Source: Spirochaetales bacterium (GTDB lineage: Bacteria > Spirochaetota > Spirochaetia > JABEVK01). Taken from it: 64,000 nucleotides of DNA. The notes beneath the pieces were generated by a model, which saw only the letters and a program-made list of their open reading frames with translations, was not told where the DNA came from and did no database searches. Positions 8,344 to 16,481 of this stretch are shown here, piece after piece (position 1 is the first letter of the stretch; each line of letters opens with the position of its first letter). Position numbers and translations under genes: made by a program. Location: positions 1-64,000 of the forward strand of contig CANJXC010000008.1 in the NCBI GenBank assembly GCA_947478845.1, read 5' to 3'.

Positions 8344-9699
8344 ATGCTCGCTGCCCGAACACTGCTCTTTTTGCTAGCCTCGTTCACCGCGATTTTCCTA
8401 AGCTCCTGCGCGACGAGCTCTCACAACGCGTCATCGCCGACCTTTGAGGCTGGTTATTACCGATTGACCACTGAATGGCAGGGGGAGGGTAAATCTGTGG
8501 ATGTCGTGGAGTACGAAGACTACGACGACGGTACCTTGGCACTTGCCGACACGGGTTTAGTTTCAGGACAGGCTTGGAAAATTGAGCCTATTGCAGACAC
8601 CGGTTTCTTCCGCATAACCAACGTTTATCAGGGTCCGGCTAAATCTCTGGGGGTTGTGAAGGACGGCAAAAACAACACCGTCAAGCTTACCGACACAAAT
8701 AATGTGTTGGAACAGTATTGGAAGTTCACTCCCCTAGGAAATGGGCATTACCGGCTCACTTCAAAATGGCTGGGTGACGCGAAGTGCTTGGATGTGTTGA
8801 ATGATGGTCAAAATGACAAACTTTGGTTTACCGATTCGGCAAGTAAAACTACCGGCCAGTTTTGGGTCGTGACTCTCTTCAGTGAGACAAACACGGCCGT
8901 CGTGCTGGGCGCGCAGTCCGCTGTCGGGCTCATCGAAATGGTCGAAGTTGCTGGTGGCTCCTTCCAAATGGGTAGCGATGAGGGTGAAGCTGCAGAAAAA
9001 CCTGTTCACAAAGTCACCCTCACCGGGTTCTCGATGGGGGCCACCGAGGTGACGCAGGCCCAGTACCAAGCAGTGATGGGCACCAATCCGAGCAAAGCTA
9101 AAGGGAAAGAATTGCCTGTCGAATACGTCAGTTGGTACGATGCGGTTGCCTTTTGCAACAAGCTCAGCCTGGTCGAGGGATTAGTGCCGTTTTACACCAT
9201 AAAAGATCTAATGGTGACCACCAATGCCAAGGCCACAGGCTACCGCCTGCCTACCGAAGCCCAGTGGGAGTACGCCGCGCGTGGAGGGGCCAAGAGCAAA
9301 GGTTTCACCTACGCGGGGAGCAACGACCAGGACGCTGTCTCGTGGTGCTATTCCAACTCTGGCGACAAGAGGCTTGACGACTCAAATGATAACTTTGACA
9401 CATTCGTTTCAAACGACAATCAGTCCCACCCTGTGGCCACCAAGAAGCCAAACGAGCTTGGCCTCTACGATATGAGCGGCAATGTTGCGGAATGGTGTCA
9501 GGACGAGGATTGTGACTACCCTGCCGAGGCGGTTGTAGACCCAATCGGTACTTGCTCCGACCCGTTCATGTCGAATCGGGGCGGCAGCTATGGCACTAGT
9601 GCAGTCGAGGCGCGCATTTCGTTCCGCTCCGGCAGCATCCCGGACGGAAGGTACCGCAACCTTGGCTTCCGTGTTGTTCGCTCCCAGGTTACCAAGTGA
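8344..9699 (+). CDS. lipoprotein with ricin-type lectin and SUMF1/FGE-like domains
   Basis: A 451-aa exported protein. ATG 8344 follows CTGGAG and gives a lipoprotein signal (LLASFTAIFLSSC, lipobox LSSC). Residues ~35-180 hold three repeats ending in Q-x-W (GQAWKI, EQYWKF, GQFWVV), the hallmark of ricin-B beta-trefoil lectins. Residues ~205-450 form a formylglycine-generating-enzyme-like (SUMF1) domain: GGSFQMGSDEGEA, EVTQAQYQAVMGTNPS, GYRLPTEAQWEYAARGG, GLYDMSGNVAEW, RGGSYGTS and NLGFRVVRS. The region that carries the active-site cysteines in true FGE (after RGGS) has none, so sulfatase-maturase activity is unlikely. A cell-surface carbohydrate-binding role is inferred. Confidence 0.88.
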   Translation: MLAARTLLFLLASFTAIFLSSCATSSHNASSPTFEAGYYRLTTEWQGEGKSVDVVEYEDYDDGTLALADTGLVSGQAWKIEPIADTGFFRITNVYQGPAKSLGVVKDGKNNTVKLTDTNNVLEQYWKFTPLGNGHYRLTSKWLGDAKCLDVLNDGQNDKLWFTDSASKTTGQFWVVTLFSETNTAVVLGAQSAVGLIEMVEVAGGSFQMGSDEGEAAEKPVHKVTLTGFSMGATEVTQAQYQAVMGTNPSKAKGKELPVEYVSWYDAVAFCNKLSLVEGLVPFYTIKDLMVTTNAKATGYRLPTEAQWEYAARGGAKSKGFTYAGSNDQDAVSWCYSNSGDKRLDDSNDNFDTFVSNDNQSHPVATKKPNELGLYDMSGNVAEWCQDEDCDYPAEAVVDPIGTCSDPFMSNRGGSYGTSAVEARISFRSGSIPDGRYRNLGFRVVRSQVTK

Positions 9700-9754
9700 A
9701 AAGTCCTGGCGGACGTAAGCGTGTAACGGCCCAAGCTCTCGACTCTGATGCATC

Positions 9755-11311
9755 ATGGTGCATTTGATGAGAGTTTTGCTGGTTCTCATGTTAACTTTGA
9801 GTCTACCTGCATTTGCTTTATCCGAGAACCTGCATATTGTCTTGGATTACCGATTTGACGGTGGCTATTTTTCCAAGCATCAGGAGAGACGGATACCGCT
9901 TGAATACGCTGCGAGGCAATGGGAGAAGGTTCTCAAAACTGTCCTGCAAGTCGATGCCGGTTCGGTACTTACGTTAAGGCCTGACTATACTAAAAAGGAA
10001 CTCACCGAGATTGTTTTTAAAAAGAAGTCAGATGGTTTCGTAGTATTCATCTATGCCTATGATTTCGCGAAAGAAGTGGATGAAGAAGGAAAACTTTCAC
10101 CATCCACGGCCAAAGCGTTTGGGGGAAACTTCGGGCAAGGAACAGCAGCGGGATTGTTGCGCATTAACACGAATACACAGAAACCTTGGTACTTTGACAC
10201 GACTCCTCAGACTGCCGATGATGTGCCTGTGAATGGTGTTTACGATGTTATTACGACGGCTGTCCACGAGTTCGGTCATGTCTTGGGTTTTCTAAGGGAC
10301 CGTCTGGAGCCATTTGTCAAAACTTTTGGCGACAATGATGAGCGATTCTGCGGTTCAGCGGCGATGAGGGTCAACGACGGAGAACCGGTCCCGCTGGAGT
10401 TTGATTCTTCTCATATTCGCGGCGATTGGTGGAATAGTAAATACCTGGGGTTACCGCCGATTGACAGGTTCGTGATGCACACGAGCGATCCAGTACAGGG
10501 TTACAGGCAGACGGTCACTGCCATCGATCTGGCAATTATGGAAGATATTGGGTGGGAAGTTGATTATCAGGAACTCCCTGCTGATCCCTATTTTATCGAA
10601 CCGGATTACCGAGCGAAGAGCAAGATGGATTCTTTTGGTATTTCCGAAGAAACTTTAAATCCTTCAGGATTATGGGTATTTGACAAAAAAGAAAGCGTGG
10701 GGGCCGCGGTTATCGGTAACCCCTTGAGGTATTCGCCCCCAGTTGGTACGGCAGGCGGTTTATCCAGCCTTTTCGTGGACACGAAAATACGGGTCCCGAA
10801 AGGTGGCTGGCTTTACTGTGTGCCCGGTCTTCCGCCGCGAAGTAATAAAGAAAACGAAATCAACAGATATACGTTGGTTCTTGATGTGAACCTACCGAAG
10901 CAAGGAGTTTGGTATTCCCTATACAATACCAGCCCGATGAATGCCAATAACGGTGATTTTTTCATCAGTCCCGACGGTAATTTTGGGGCAGGCACCGGTG
11001 GCTACAGCCGTGAAAGGTTGGTCTGGGGCCAATGGGTCCGTCTCGCCATTGTGGTAAACTCGGATAAAAAAAGTCGCCGGTACTACATCAATGGAAAGTT
11101 CAGCCATGAATTGAAAGATGTGGAGCCGGACGGGCAGTTTTCTCTAGGCGCCGCAGGATCAGACTATCCATTCTTCTGTCTCTTTGCCGACGATGACGGT
11201 GAGGACGGTGAAATCTTAGCACGAAGGATTATTCTCTATGGCGTGGCACTCAATGACCGCCAGATAGACCAACTCGGTGACGCTGACAAGACAGTTTTCG
11301 GCCTGCATTGA
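9755..11311 (+). CDS. secreted metalloprotease-like protein with C-terminal LamG-type domain
   Basis: A 518-aa secreted protein with a signal peptide (MRVLLVLMLTLSLPAFA). The central HEFGHVLGFLRD resembles a metzincin zinc site HExxHxxGxxH, but Arg stands where the third His belongs, with Asp one place further. A Met-turn-like MHTSDPV and the AIMEDIGWEVDY ending also recall reprolysin/matrixin-like catalytic domains. Residues ~290-518 look like a concanavalin-A/LamG jelly roll (WVRLAIVVNSDKKSRRYYING). The start is uncertain: ATG 9755 and ATG 9767 both lack a ribosome site, and the second places the signal peptide best. It follows the lectin/SUMF1 lipoprotein by 55 bp in the same direction and may act with it on extracellular polymers. 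Confidence 0.7.
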   Translation: MVHLMRVLLVLMLTLSLPAFALSENLHIVLDYRFDGGYFSKHQERRIPLEYAARQWEKVLKTVLQVDAGSVLTLRPDYTKKELTEIVFKKKSDGFVVFIYAYDFAKEVDEEGKLSPSTAKAFGGNFGQGTAAGLLRINTNTQKPWYFDTTPQTADDVPVNGVYDVITTAVHEFGHVLGFLRDRLEPFVKTFGDNDERFCGSAAMRVNDGEPVPLEFDSSHIRGDWWNSKYLGLPPIDRFVMHTSDPVQGYRQTVTAIDLAIMEDIGWEVDYQELPADPYFIEPDYRAKSKMDSFGISEETLNPSGLWVFDKKESVGAAVIGNPLRYSPPVGTAGGLSSLFVDTKIRVPKGGWLYCVPGLPPRSNKENEINRYTLVLDVNLPKQGVWYSLYNTSPMNANNGDFFISPDGNFGAGTGGYSRERLVWGQWVRLAIVVNSDKKSRRYYINGKFSHELKDVEPDGQFSLGAAGSDYPFFCLFADDDGEDGEILARRIILYGVALNDRQIDQLGDADKTVFGLH

Positions 11312-11477
11312 GTCCTAAGTACCGCGATTTTCCTTAGATTGACCCCGTTCCAAAACGAATGCATAACCCCAACGCATAACTCAGCGTTATTAGTTGTCAA
11401 GCAAACTTATCAGACTCATTGCTCATAGTGAAGTTGAAGGACTTGCTCCGGTTTTCCGGTCGCTTGCTAAGAAGTCG

Positions 11478-11503
11478 CCCTGTAAGTTGTTACTCTTACA
11501 GGG
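11478..11503 (-). terminator. hairpin downstream of tRNA-Phe
   Basis: A perfect 9-bp stem, CCCTGTAAG (11478-11486) with CTTACAGGG (11495-11503), and an 8-nt loop, 12 bp past the tRNA 3' end. The U-tract is poor on the minus strand, so termination may be weak or the hairpin may help 3' processing. Confidence 0.55.
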
Positions 11504-11514
11504 TTTACGACAAT

Positions 11515-11587
11515 TGCCACCGACCAGAATCGAACTGGTGACACGTGGATTTTCAGTCCACTGCTCTACCAACTGAGCTACAGCGGC
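11515..11587 (-). tRNA. tRNA-Phe (anticodon GAA)
   Basis: A complete 73-nt cloverleaf on the minus strand. The acceptor arms are GCCGCTG and CGGTGGC, the D arm carries AGTTGGTA, the anticodon stem is GTGGA/TCCAC with loop CTGAAAA (GAA), and the T arm is ACCAG-TTCGATT-CTGGT. The discriminator is A, and CCA is not encoded. Confidence 0.97.
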
Positions 11588-11598
11588 TTGCACGGAAG

Positions 11599-11627
11599 TT
11601 TTTAGCATGGGTCTTAAATAAAGTCAA
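11599..11627 (-). promoter_or_regulatory. promoter of tRNA-Phe
   Basis: On the minus strand TTGACT (11627-11622), a 17-bp spacer and TAAAAA (11604-11599). The predicted start is about 5 nt before the mature tRNA 5' end. Confidence 0.7.
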
Positions 11628-11656
11628 CTCGAACCGCCTTGTGTTACCATGAGCGC

Positions 11657-12640
11657 ATGCCCTCGCAAATCAGCCACATCCTGCACGGACTCGAGGCGTC
11701 ACGGGCGCTCCCTCCGGGTTGGGAAGCACTCGCTCACACGTCGGCGTTCCGGTTGGGGTGCCAAGGGCCCGATATTTTCTACCATAATCGGCATTCCAAG
11801 CCGGGAGCCTTCCTCTACGGAACCCGTCTTCACCGGAGGGGCTGGGGCAGTTTCCTGTCGCGGTTTAGGCGCGAGGCCCTGTCTCGCGGTTGGGGCCCCG
11901 ACCACCCAGGTATGGCTCTTCTGGCGGGAATGGCGACCCATGGTTTCCTCGACCGCGGGTGCCATCCTTTTATTGTCTATTTTTCGGGTTGGAAAGTGCC
12001 GGGAGTTCCGAGTACCGACCACCTGCGCCATGCCCACATGTTTCTCGAGCGGATTCTCGACGTGGGCTTGTGGGCGCAAAAACACGGTGGGCCGCTGGCG
12101 GAGTGCTGCTGGCAAAACGACCTTCCCTCGCCCCAAGACTTTCCTGCAGACCTGTGGACCGCTTGGGCCGAGGCTCTTCACGAGGTGTTCCCACAGCTTT
12201 CAGCGCGGGCTGAGGTGGAACTCAGGCTCCACAACGCGGTGAGCGACACCAAGGGGTTCTTGGCCTTTACGTCGCCTACGGCAGAAGAACAGGGCCTCAG
12301 GGCAGCTCGCCACGGAGCGCTGCATTACTTTCACCCCATCAACCTGCCCGACTGGGATTTCCTCAACCTTGGTCGTACCCTGTGGTTAAATCCAGTGACC
12401 GGAGCCCCGAGGCACGAGAGTTATTGCGAGTTGTTTGAGGCCGCGATTGCTCCTGCCCGTCAGGCGTTGGCAGGCCTCACCGACTCTTCGGCCGACTGGG
12501 AAACTCTTTTGGGAAACGGGAGTCTGAATCTGCCGGGTGTTGAAGGCGAGAATCAAGCGCCCACCCACCAAAAGCCGTGGGACTACTCACTGTTGTTCGA
12601 CCGGGAGGCCCAAGCAAGGCTGGCTCAGGCGAGAAGCTGA
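11657..12640 (+). CDS. zinc-dependent phospholipase C-like protein
   Basis: A 327-aa cytoplasmic protein related to the zinc-dependent phospholipase C/S1-P1 nuclease fold (PF00882-like). The pattern of His and Asp expected for three metals is seen in MPSQISHILHGLE, GCQGPDIFYHNRHSKPG, MATHGFLDRGCHPFIVYFSG and TDHLRHAHMFLE. Similar proteins occur widely in bacteria with no known substrate. ATG 11657 has no ribosome site, but TACCAT (11645-11650) ends six bases before it, suggesting a leaderless mRNA. Its 3' end overlaps the convergent 79-aa gene by 16 bp. Confidence 0.75.
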   Translation: MPSQISHILHGLEASRALPPGWEALAHTSAFRLGCQGPDIFYHNRHSKPGAFLYGTRLHRRGWGSFLSRFRREALSRGWGPDHPGMALLAGMATHGFLDRGCHPFIVYFSGWKVPGVPSTDHLRHAHMFLERILDVGLWAQKHGGPLAECCWQNDLPSPQDFPADLWTAWAEALHEVFPQLSARAEVELRLHNAVSDTKGFLAFTSPTAEEQGLRAARHGALHYFHPINLPDWDFLNLGRTLWLNPVTGAPRHESYCELFEAAIAPARQALAGLTDSSADWETLLGNGSLNLPGVEGENQAPTHQKPWDYSLLFDREAQARLAQARS

Positions 12641-12864
12641 CGTAAACGTTCGGCCAAGGCGTCGCTGCTCAAAAACCGCACGGCCTTTACAACCTTACGG
12701 TCCAGGCCTGCGGCTTCCAATTGCTGGGCCACTTTTTCCACCAAAAGTACGCGCTCCGCGGTCGGCTTTGCCAGCAAACTACGCAAAATCAACGCCGCTT
12801 GGCTGTCGTTTTCGCGGGCAATTTGGGCCAAGGTCACGAAGGCGCTGTTTTCGCTTTCAAACAT
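12625..12864 (-). CDS. 79-aa protein coupled to the SelB-like gene
   Basis: A short acidic, helix-rich protein (starts MFESENSAFVTLAQIAREN). Its ATG shares a TGATG overlap with the stop of the SelB-like gene, which shows translational coupling. Heptad-like patterns (LLVEKVAQQLEAAGL) suggest a helical bundle. No signal peptide and no Cys. I do not recognise the family. Coupling makes a physical or functional link to the upstream protein likely. Confidence 0.7.
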   Translation of the reverse strand: MFESENSAFVTLAQIARENDSQAALILRSLLAKPTAERVLLVEKVAQQLEAAGLDRKVVKAVRFLSSDALAERLRQLLA

Positions 12865-14129
12865 CAGCGCCCGAACTCCTTGATCACCACCCGGTGGTCT
12901 TCCTTGCGCTCGAGCCAACCCTGCTCCTCGAGTTTGTTCAGAATCCCCAGGATGGGCTTGCGTGTGACGCCCAAGAGTTCTTTCACGTCGGCGATTTTCC
13001 ATTGCTTGCCCAAGGTTCCCGCAGCGCAGAGGACCCCGGCCAGCTGGGACCAGCCCTCGTGGCTGTACAGCCAAGGAGTCTCGGTTTGTACGGCTAGGCC
13101 CATGCGCGCAAGCTCCCCATAGGTGCGCCGAAACAGCGCATTGGGTTCGTTTTCAAAATCCAGACCGGCCGCACCTTGGGCGGCTAACTGTTCCAGGGCC
13201 TTTTTGGCGATGGGGCTGAGGTAGGTCATTGGATCGGCAGTGGGAAGGTAGAAGCCGTCCACCACCTTCAGTTCATCGCTGCTGGCCAAATGGACCATAA
13301 GAAACTCGAACACGGCTGGCGGGAGGGCCATTTTTTCCTGCAGGGCGGCTCGGGCGATACCACCGGGCTGGGCGGCGGCGTTGCGGGCTTTTTTGGAAAA
13401 CTGGGCCAAAGCCTTGTTCATGATTCTGACTTGGCCAACTCCCACCGACTCTTCGAACTCCTCGTCCTTGAGTGCTGGCGGCAGTTCCACCCAGCCATGA
13501 ACCCTCAACTGTATCGAATACAGCGCGTTTACGGTGGGAAGGCCCGGGTAGCGGAAGGTCTTCTTGACGAAGTCAGATAGGTCGCGAGGTTCCAAATCGC
13601 CGCTGGTCACCAGGGCAGCGTCAAACGGCGCTCCGGAGCTAGGTTCAATGGTGTAAACTTGGCCCGCCAAACAGGGAATCTGCTTGCGCGCGGTGAGGGC
13701 TAGCAGGAACTTCTCACCCCCGGCATCGAGCTTGTGCAGGTCCACTTCGACGGCAGCGTCGCCCAACAGACGCCCCTTGAGCACCCCCTTGGTGGCATTG
13801 AGGGTCTGGTTTTGGGCTCCCAAAGGCACCAGATAGGCCTTCCGTTCGTGGCGAACCGGCCAGGTGGCATCATAGACATGGAGACCCGACGAAAGGGCTT
13901 TTTCAGGAATACCTTTGAACTGAAGCTTGTGTTTGTCCCCTGAGTGCTTTTGGTCGCGTACATGGAAGCCTCGGCCGGTCTCGAGAACTGCCAACTGGTC
14001 GAGCGGGAACTCTCCCCCTTCCCAGGTAAAACTCACCCAGTAATTCTTGTCGTCGGCGTTCTCCAGCCAAGGCTGACCGACCAGAGTGATCAGCGGGAGG
14101 TGAAAAAGGCGAACAGGAACTTTTGCCAT
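12864..14129 (-). CDS. SelB C-terminal-like winged-helix protein without GTPase domain
   Basis: A 421-aa protein. The C-terminal ~230 residues resemble the tandem winged helices by which SelB binds the SECIS hairpin. Seen in order are IARAALQEKMALPPAVFEF, DGFYLPTADPMTYLSP, a middle wing, PWLYSHEGWSQLAGVL and finally WKIADVKELLGVTRKPIL, then NKLEEQGWLERKEDHRVV. This last piece matches the SelB fourth winged helix, where the family has GLSRKYAIPLLEYLD. The first ~190 residues may be a diverged domain II/III. There is no P-loop, GHVDHGKT or NKxD motif, so it cannot act as an elongation factor alone. A truncation artefact is unlikely because a divergent gene starts 49 bp upstream. The function is unknown; regulation through RNA or DNA binding is inferred. 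Confidence 0.6.
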   Translation of the reverse strand: MAKVPVRLFHLPLITLVGQPWLENADDKNYWVSFTWEGGEFPLDQLAVLETGRGFHVRDQKHSGDKHKLQFKGIPEKALSSGLHVYDATWPVRHERKAYLVPLGAQNQTLNATKGVLKGRLLGDAAVEVDLHKLDAGGEKFLLALTARKQIPCLAGQVYTIEPSSGAPFDAALVTSGDLEPRDLSDFVKKTFRYPGLPTVNALYSIQLRVHGWVELPPALKDEEFEESVGVGQVRIMNKALAQFSKKARNAAAQPGGIARAALQEKMALPPAVFEFLMVHLASSDELKVVDGFYLPTADPMTYLSPIAKKALEQLAAQGAAGLDFENEPNALFRRTYGELARMGLAVQTETPWLYSHEGWSQLAGVLCAAGTLGKQWKIADVKELLGVTRKPILGILNKLEEQGWLERKEDHRVVIKEFGR

Positions 14130-14177
14130 GGGGGGTGGGAACTCCTCGAACCGGAAAAAATGCGCTACAGTCGAGCC

Positions 14178-15302
14178 ATGCCCACCTTAAACGAAAACGC
14201 CGCGATTGCCAAGAAAGCCCTCTGGCCGTTCCTGGTGCTGGCTTTGGCGCTCTGCTCTCCGTTTGCCCTCACCGCGCAGTCGCCGGCCAAGAAGCCCCCG
14301 CTCCCGGTTTTGGCCGGCACCGACGCCCTAGGCCGTGTGTTTCTTTGGCAAGAGGGCGTCAAGCTGTTTGTCACCGACCCTTGGGAAACCAATGTGCTGG
14401 TTGGCGGCGAGCTCGTCAGCGCCGACAAGAGCCAGAGCTGGCACTTGCGGGGCTACACCGTCGAGGAGCCTCTGATCCGATTCTGGAACCTCACCCTCGA
14501 GCTGGGAAAGCCCGCCAAACCCGAGGAACTCGCCCCAGTGAAAAGGCGTACCTTTTTGCGCGACGATTTTGGGGTGGAGCGCCCAGACTTCGGGGCCAAA
14601 CAGGGCGATACCCTGGCGCTCCTATATGGATCTGCTTCGCCACTTCCCCGTTGGGAACTCTGGAAAAATGGGCTCAAGGTGCAAGCAAAAACCTGGGACG
14701 ACGGCCGGATTTACACCTCCGTGGCCGTAAACCCCGCCGGACAGGCGCTCTGGGCGGGCCGCAGCTCCGAGGGGGCCGCTTTCGTGGAAAGTCCCTCAGA
14801 CACGTTTTTGAGCCCGGTTCCGGGCCGCGTCTCAGCTCTCAGCTGGAATCCGCTTTCTGATCCCCCCGGCTGGGTCGCGGTGGGCTGGGGTGCCTTGGTG
14901 GGTCAACCACCGGCCTTCTTGGTTTGGCAAGGCGAGCAATGGTTGGTGGCGGCCACGAAGGGGCCACCGCTTGCCAATTCCGCCGGAGTGCTTTCCCAGA
15001 AGCTGGCCTTCACAGCCAAGGGCGAACTTTTGGCCGCAGGAATTGTGGCCGACAAGGGTGGCTTGCACTATCCGTGGATTTGGGAACCCTCTGGCGGCCG
15101 CGTGTTGGAGCTACCTTTCAACCCGACTCTTCACGCTTTTTCTGCCTCGGGAGACGCCGGGTGGTTTCTGGTGGTTCAAGATGCCGACGGTGCGTGGTCG
15201 CTAGTCAGCGAAGCGGCGAGTTCAAGGCTGGAAGGACTAGACGAAACCGACAAGGTAGTTTTTGCCGCTAGTGTCGATTCGGGCGCGCCTGCAACACAAT
15301 AA
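14178..15302 (+). CDS. secreted protein of unknown function, possible beta-propeller
   Basis: A 374-aa protein with a signal peptide (KKALWPFLVLALALCSPFA, cleavage near TAQS). The mature part is rich in Trp, Gly and Pro with repeating strands such as DALGRVFLWQEGVKLFV, WVAVGWGALVGQPPAFLVW and YPWIWEPSGGRVLELPF, which suggests a beta-propeller-like fold. I recognise no family. ATG 14178 lacks a ribosome site, and TACAGT (14166-14171) ends six bases before it. It is divergent from the SelB-like gene and its 3' end overlaps the rlmG-like gene by 35 bp. Confidence 0.7.
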   Translation: MPTLNENAAIAKKALWPFLVLALALCSPFALTAQSPAKKPPLPVLAGTDALGRVFLWQEGVKLFVTDPWETNVLVGGELVSADKSQSWHLRGYTVEEPLIRFWNLTLELGKPAKPEELAPVKRRTFLRDDFGVERPDFGAKQGDTLALLYGSASPLPRWELWKNGLKVQAKTWDDGRIYTSVAVNPAGQALWAGRSSEGAAFVESPSDTFLSPVPGRVSALSWNPLSDPPGWVAVGWGALVGQPPAFLVWQGEQWLVAATKGPPLANSAGVLSQKLAFTAKGELLAAGIVADKGGLHYPWIWEPSGGRVLELPFNPTLHAFSASGDAGWFLVVQDADGAWSLVSEAASSRLEGLDETDKVVFAASVDSGAPATQ

Positions 15303-16416
15303 ACTTCGGCGAAAGGGCCGCGGTACGAACCTCCGTGAACCGCTGAGCCAGAGCTTTGTGATGGCCTAAATGCTTGTTTGCAACGACCCATAGTTCGCCG
15401 TTGGGCCTCAGCACCCGCTTGGCATCGTCGAACATACCATAAGCTACCTCGAGGGTCTTGGCGTTCTGGAAGTGAAACGGCGGGTTGCAAAGAATGAGGT
15501 CGACAGAGTTTTTGTCAAAGTCCTCGAGTCCGTCTCCGGTGAGAAACTTCGCCCGGTGGCCCAACCCATTGGCGCGAAAACTCTCCCGAGCGGACGCCGT
15601 GGCCATGAAACTTTCATCAACGCAGAAGATTTCGGCCTCAGAAGACCTTTGACTGGCCACCAATCCCAAAAGGCCGTTGCCGCACCCCAAATCCACGATA
15701 GTCCGGTGGTCTAGCGTCAACTTGGGAAAGTTCTGCAGCAGAAGTCGGGTGCCTTCGTCGAGGCCCTCCCGCGAAAACACCCCGGCATGGTTGACCAATT
15801 TGAGCTTCAGCTCTGGAAGCTCGAAGGTTGTCGGATAGGGATTGGGTTGCAAGGGCCTGAACTCCACCGTAGCAAGAATAAGGCGCGCTTTCGATTCGGC
15901 CAGGCTGGAAGTCGTCGTGCCGAGCCAACGTTCGAACAGTTCCAGGGTGCTGGTATGGATATCTTTCGACATAGCCGCGGCCGCCACCACGGCGCCAACG
16001 GGAACAAACTGGCGAACTTGCCACAACTGGTGCTCCAGCAACGCGAGCGACCTAGGTAGGCGCAGCAACACGATCGGTGGCAGGGAGTTCTCCTGCAATA
16101 CCGGAATCGTGAGGCTGTCGAGCAATTGCACAGGTTGATTGTCTAGCCGGTTGGCTTCAAGATTGATGAGCGTGCAGCGTTGGCTGAGGGAAGAATCAGA
16201 AATCTGGATAACCCCGCAGCCCTGACTGCGCAAAACCGCGGTGAGAGCCCCGAAGGCGTCGTTGAACACCACATGCGGTGCCCCCGCTGGCCCGGTTGCA
16301 ACAGCGTGCGTGGCCAGCAGGGCATCGGCCGCGTTCCAAGCCTGCAAGGAAGTATCCTTGTCGTAGGGTTCACGCCCCAGCTCGAAGGCGCCCCAAGGGC
16401 TGTTCCACGTTTTCAT
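15268..16416 (-). CDS. rlmG: RlmG/RsmC-type rRNA guanine-N2 methyltransferase
   Basis: A 382-aa SAM-dependent methyltransferase. The N-terminal half carries LQAWNAADALL, close to the PLQAWDAADE element of RlmG, which methylates G1835 of 23S rRNA. The C-terminal catalytic domain has the SAM motif VDLGCGNGLLGLVA, acidic FCVDES and the catalytic NPPFHF (LILCNPPFHF) of N2-guanine methyltransferases. Length and the two-domain order (degenerate, then catalytic) fit RlmG. The start has no Shine-Dalgarno; TAGGAT lies six bases upstream with TTGGCA 18 bp further up. RsmC is the alternative name. Confidence 0.82.
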   Translation of the reverse strand: MKTWNSPWGAFELGREPYDKDTSLQAWNAADALLATHAVATGPAGAPHVVFNDAFGALTAVLRSQGCGVIQISDSSLSQRCTLINLEANRLDNQPVQLLDSLTIPVLQENSLPPIVLLRLPRSLALLEHQLWQVRQFVPVGAVVAAAAMSKDIHTSTLELFERWLGTTTSSLAESKARLILATVEFRPLQPNPYPTTFELPELKLKLVNHAGVFSREGLDEGTRLLLQNFPKLTLDHRTIVDLGCGNGLLGLVASQRSSEAEIFCVDESFMATASARESFRANGLGHRAKFLTGDGLEDFDKNSVDLILCNPPFHFQNAKTLEVAYGMFDDAKRVLRPNGELWVVANKHLGHHKALAQRFTEVRTAALSPKFIVLQARPNRH

Positions 16417-16422
16417 GGCGCC

Positions 16423-16452
16423 ATCCTAACTCCCATCGATACGAATTGCCAA
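16423..16452 (-). promoter_or_regulatory. promoter of the rlmG-like gene (leaderless)
   Basis: Minus strand: TTGGCA (16452-16447), an 18-bp spacer and TAGGAT (16428-16423). The predicted +1 is the A of the ATG at 16416. The -35 box overlaps that of the divergent M48 protease promoter. Confidence 0.55.
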
Positions 16453-16475
16453 CAACCTTGCCTTAGGCGTACTTT
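16446..16475 (+). promoter_or_regulatory. promoter of the M48 protease gene (leaderless)
   Basis: TTGCCA (16446-16451), an 18-bp spacer and TACTTT (16470-16475). The predicted +1 coincides with ATG 16482, which has no ribosome site. Confidence 0.5.
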
Positions 16476-16481
16476 ACAAGC

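Noticed and set aside
8344-9699. True formylglycine-generating sulfatase maturase
   Set aside because: The active-site cysteine region after RGGS has no Cys, and no sulfatase gene is near.
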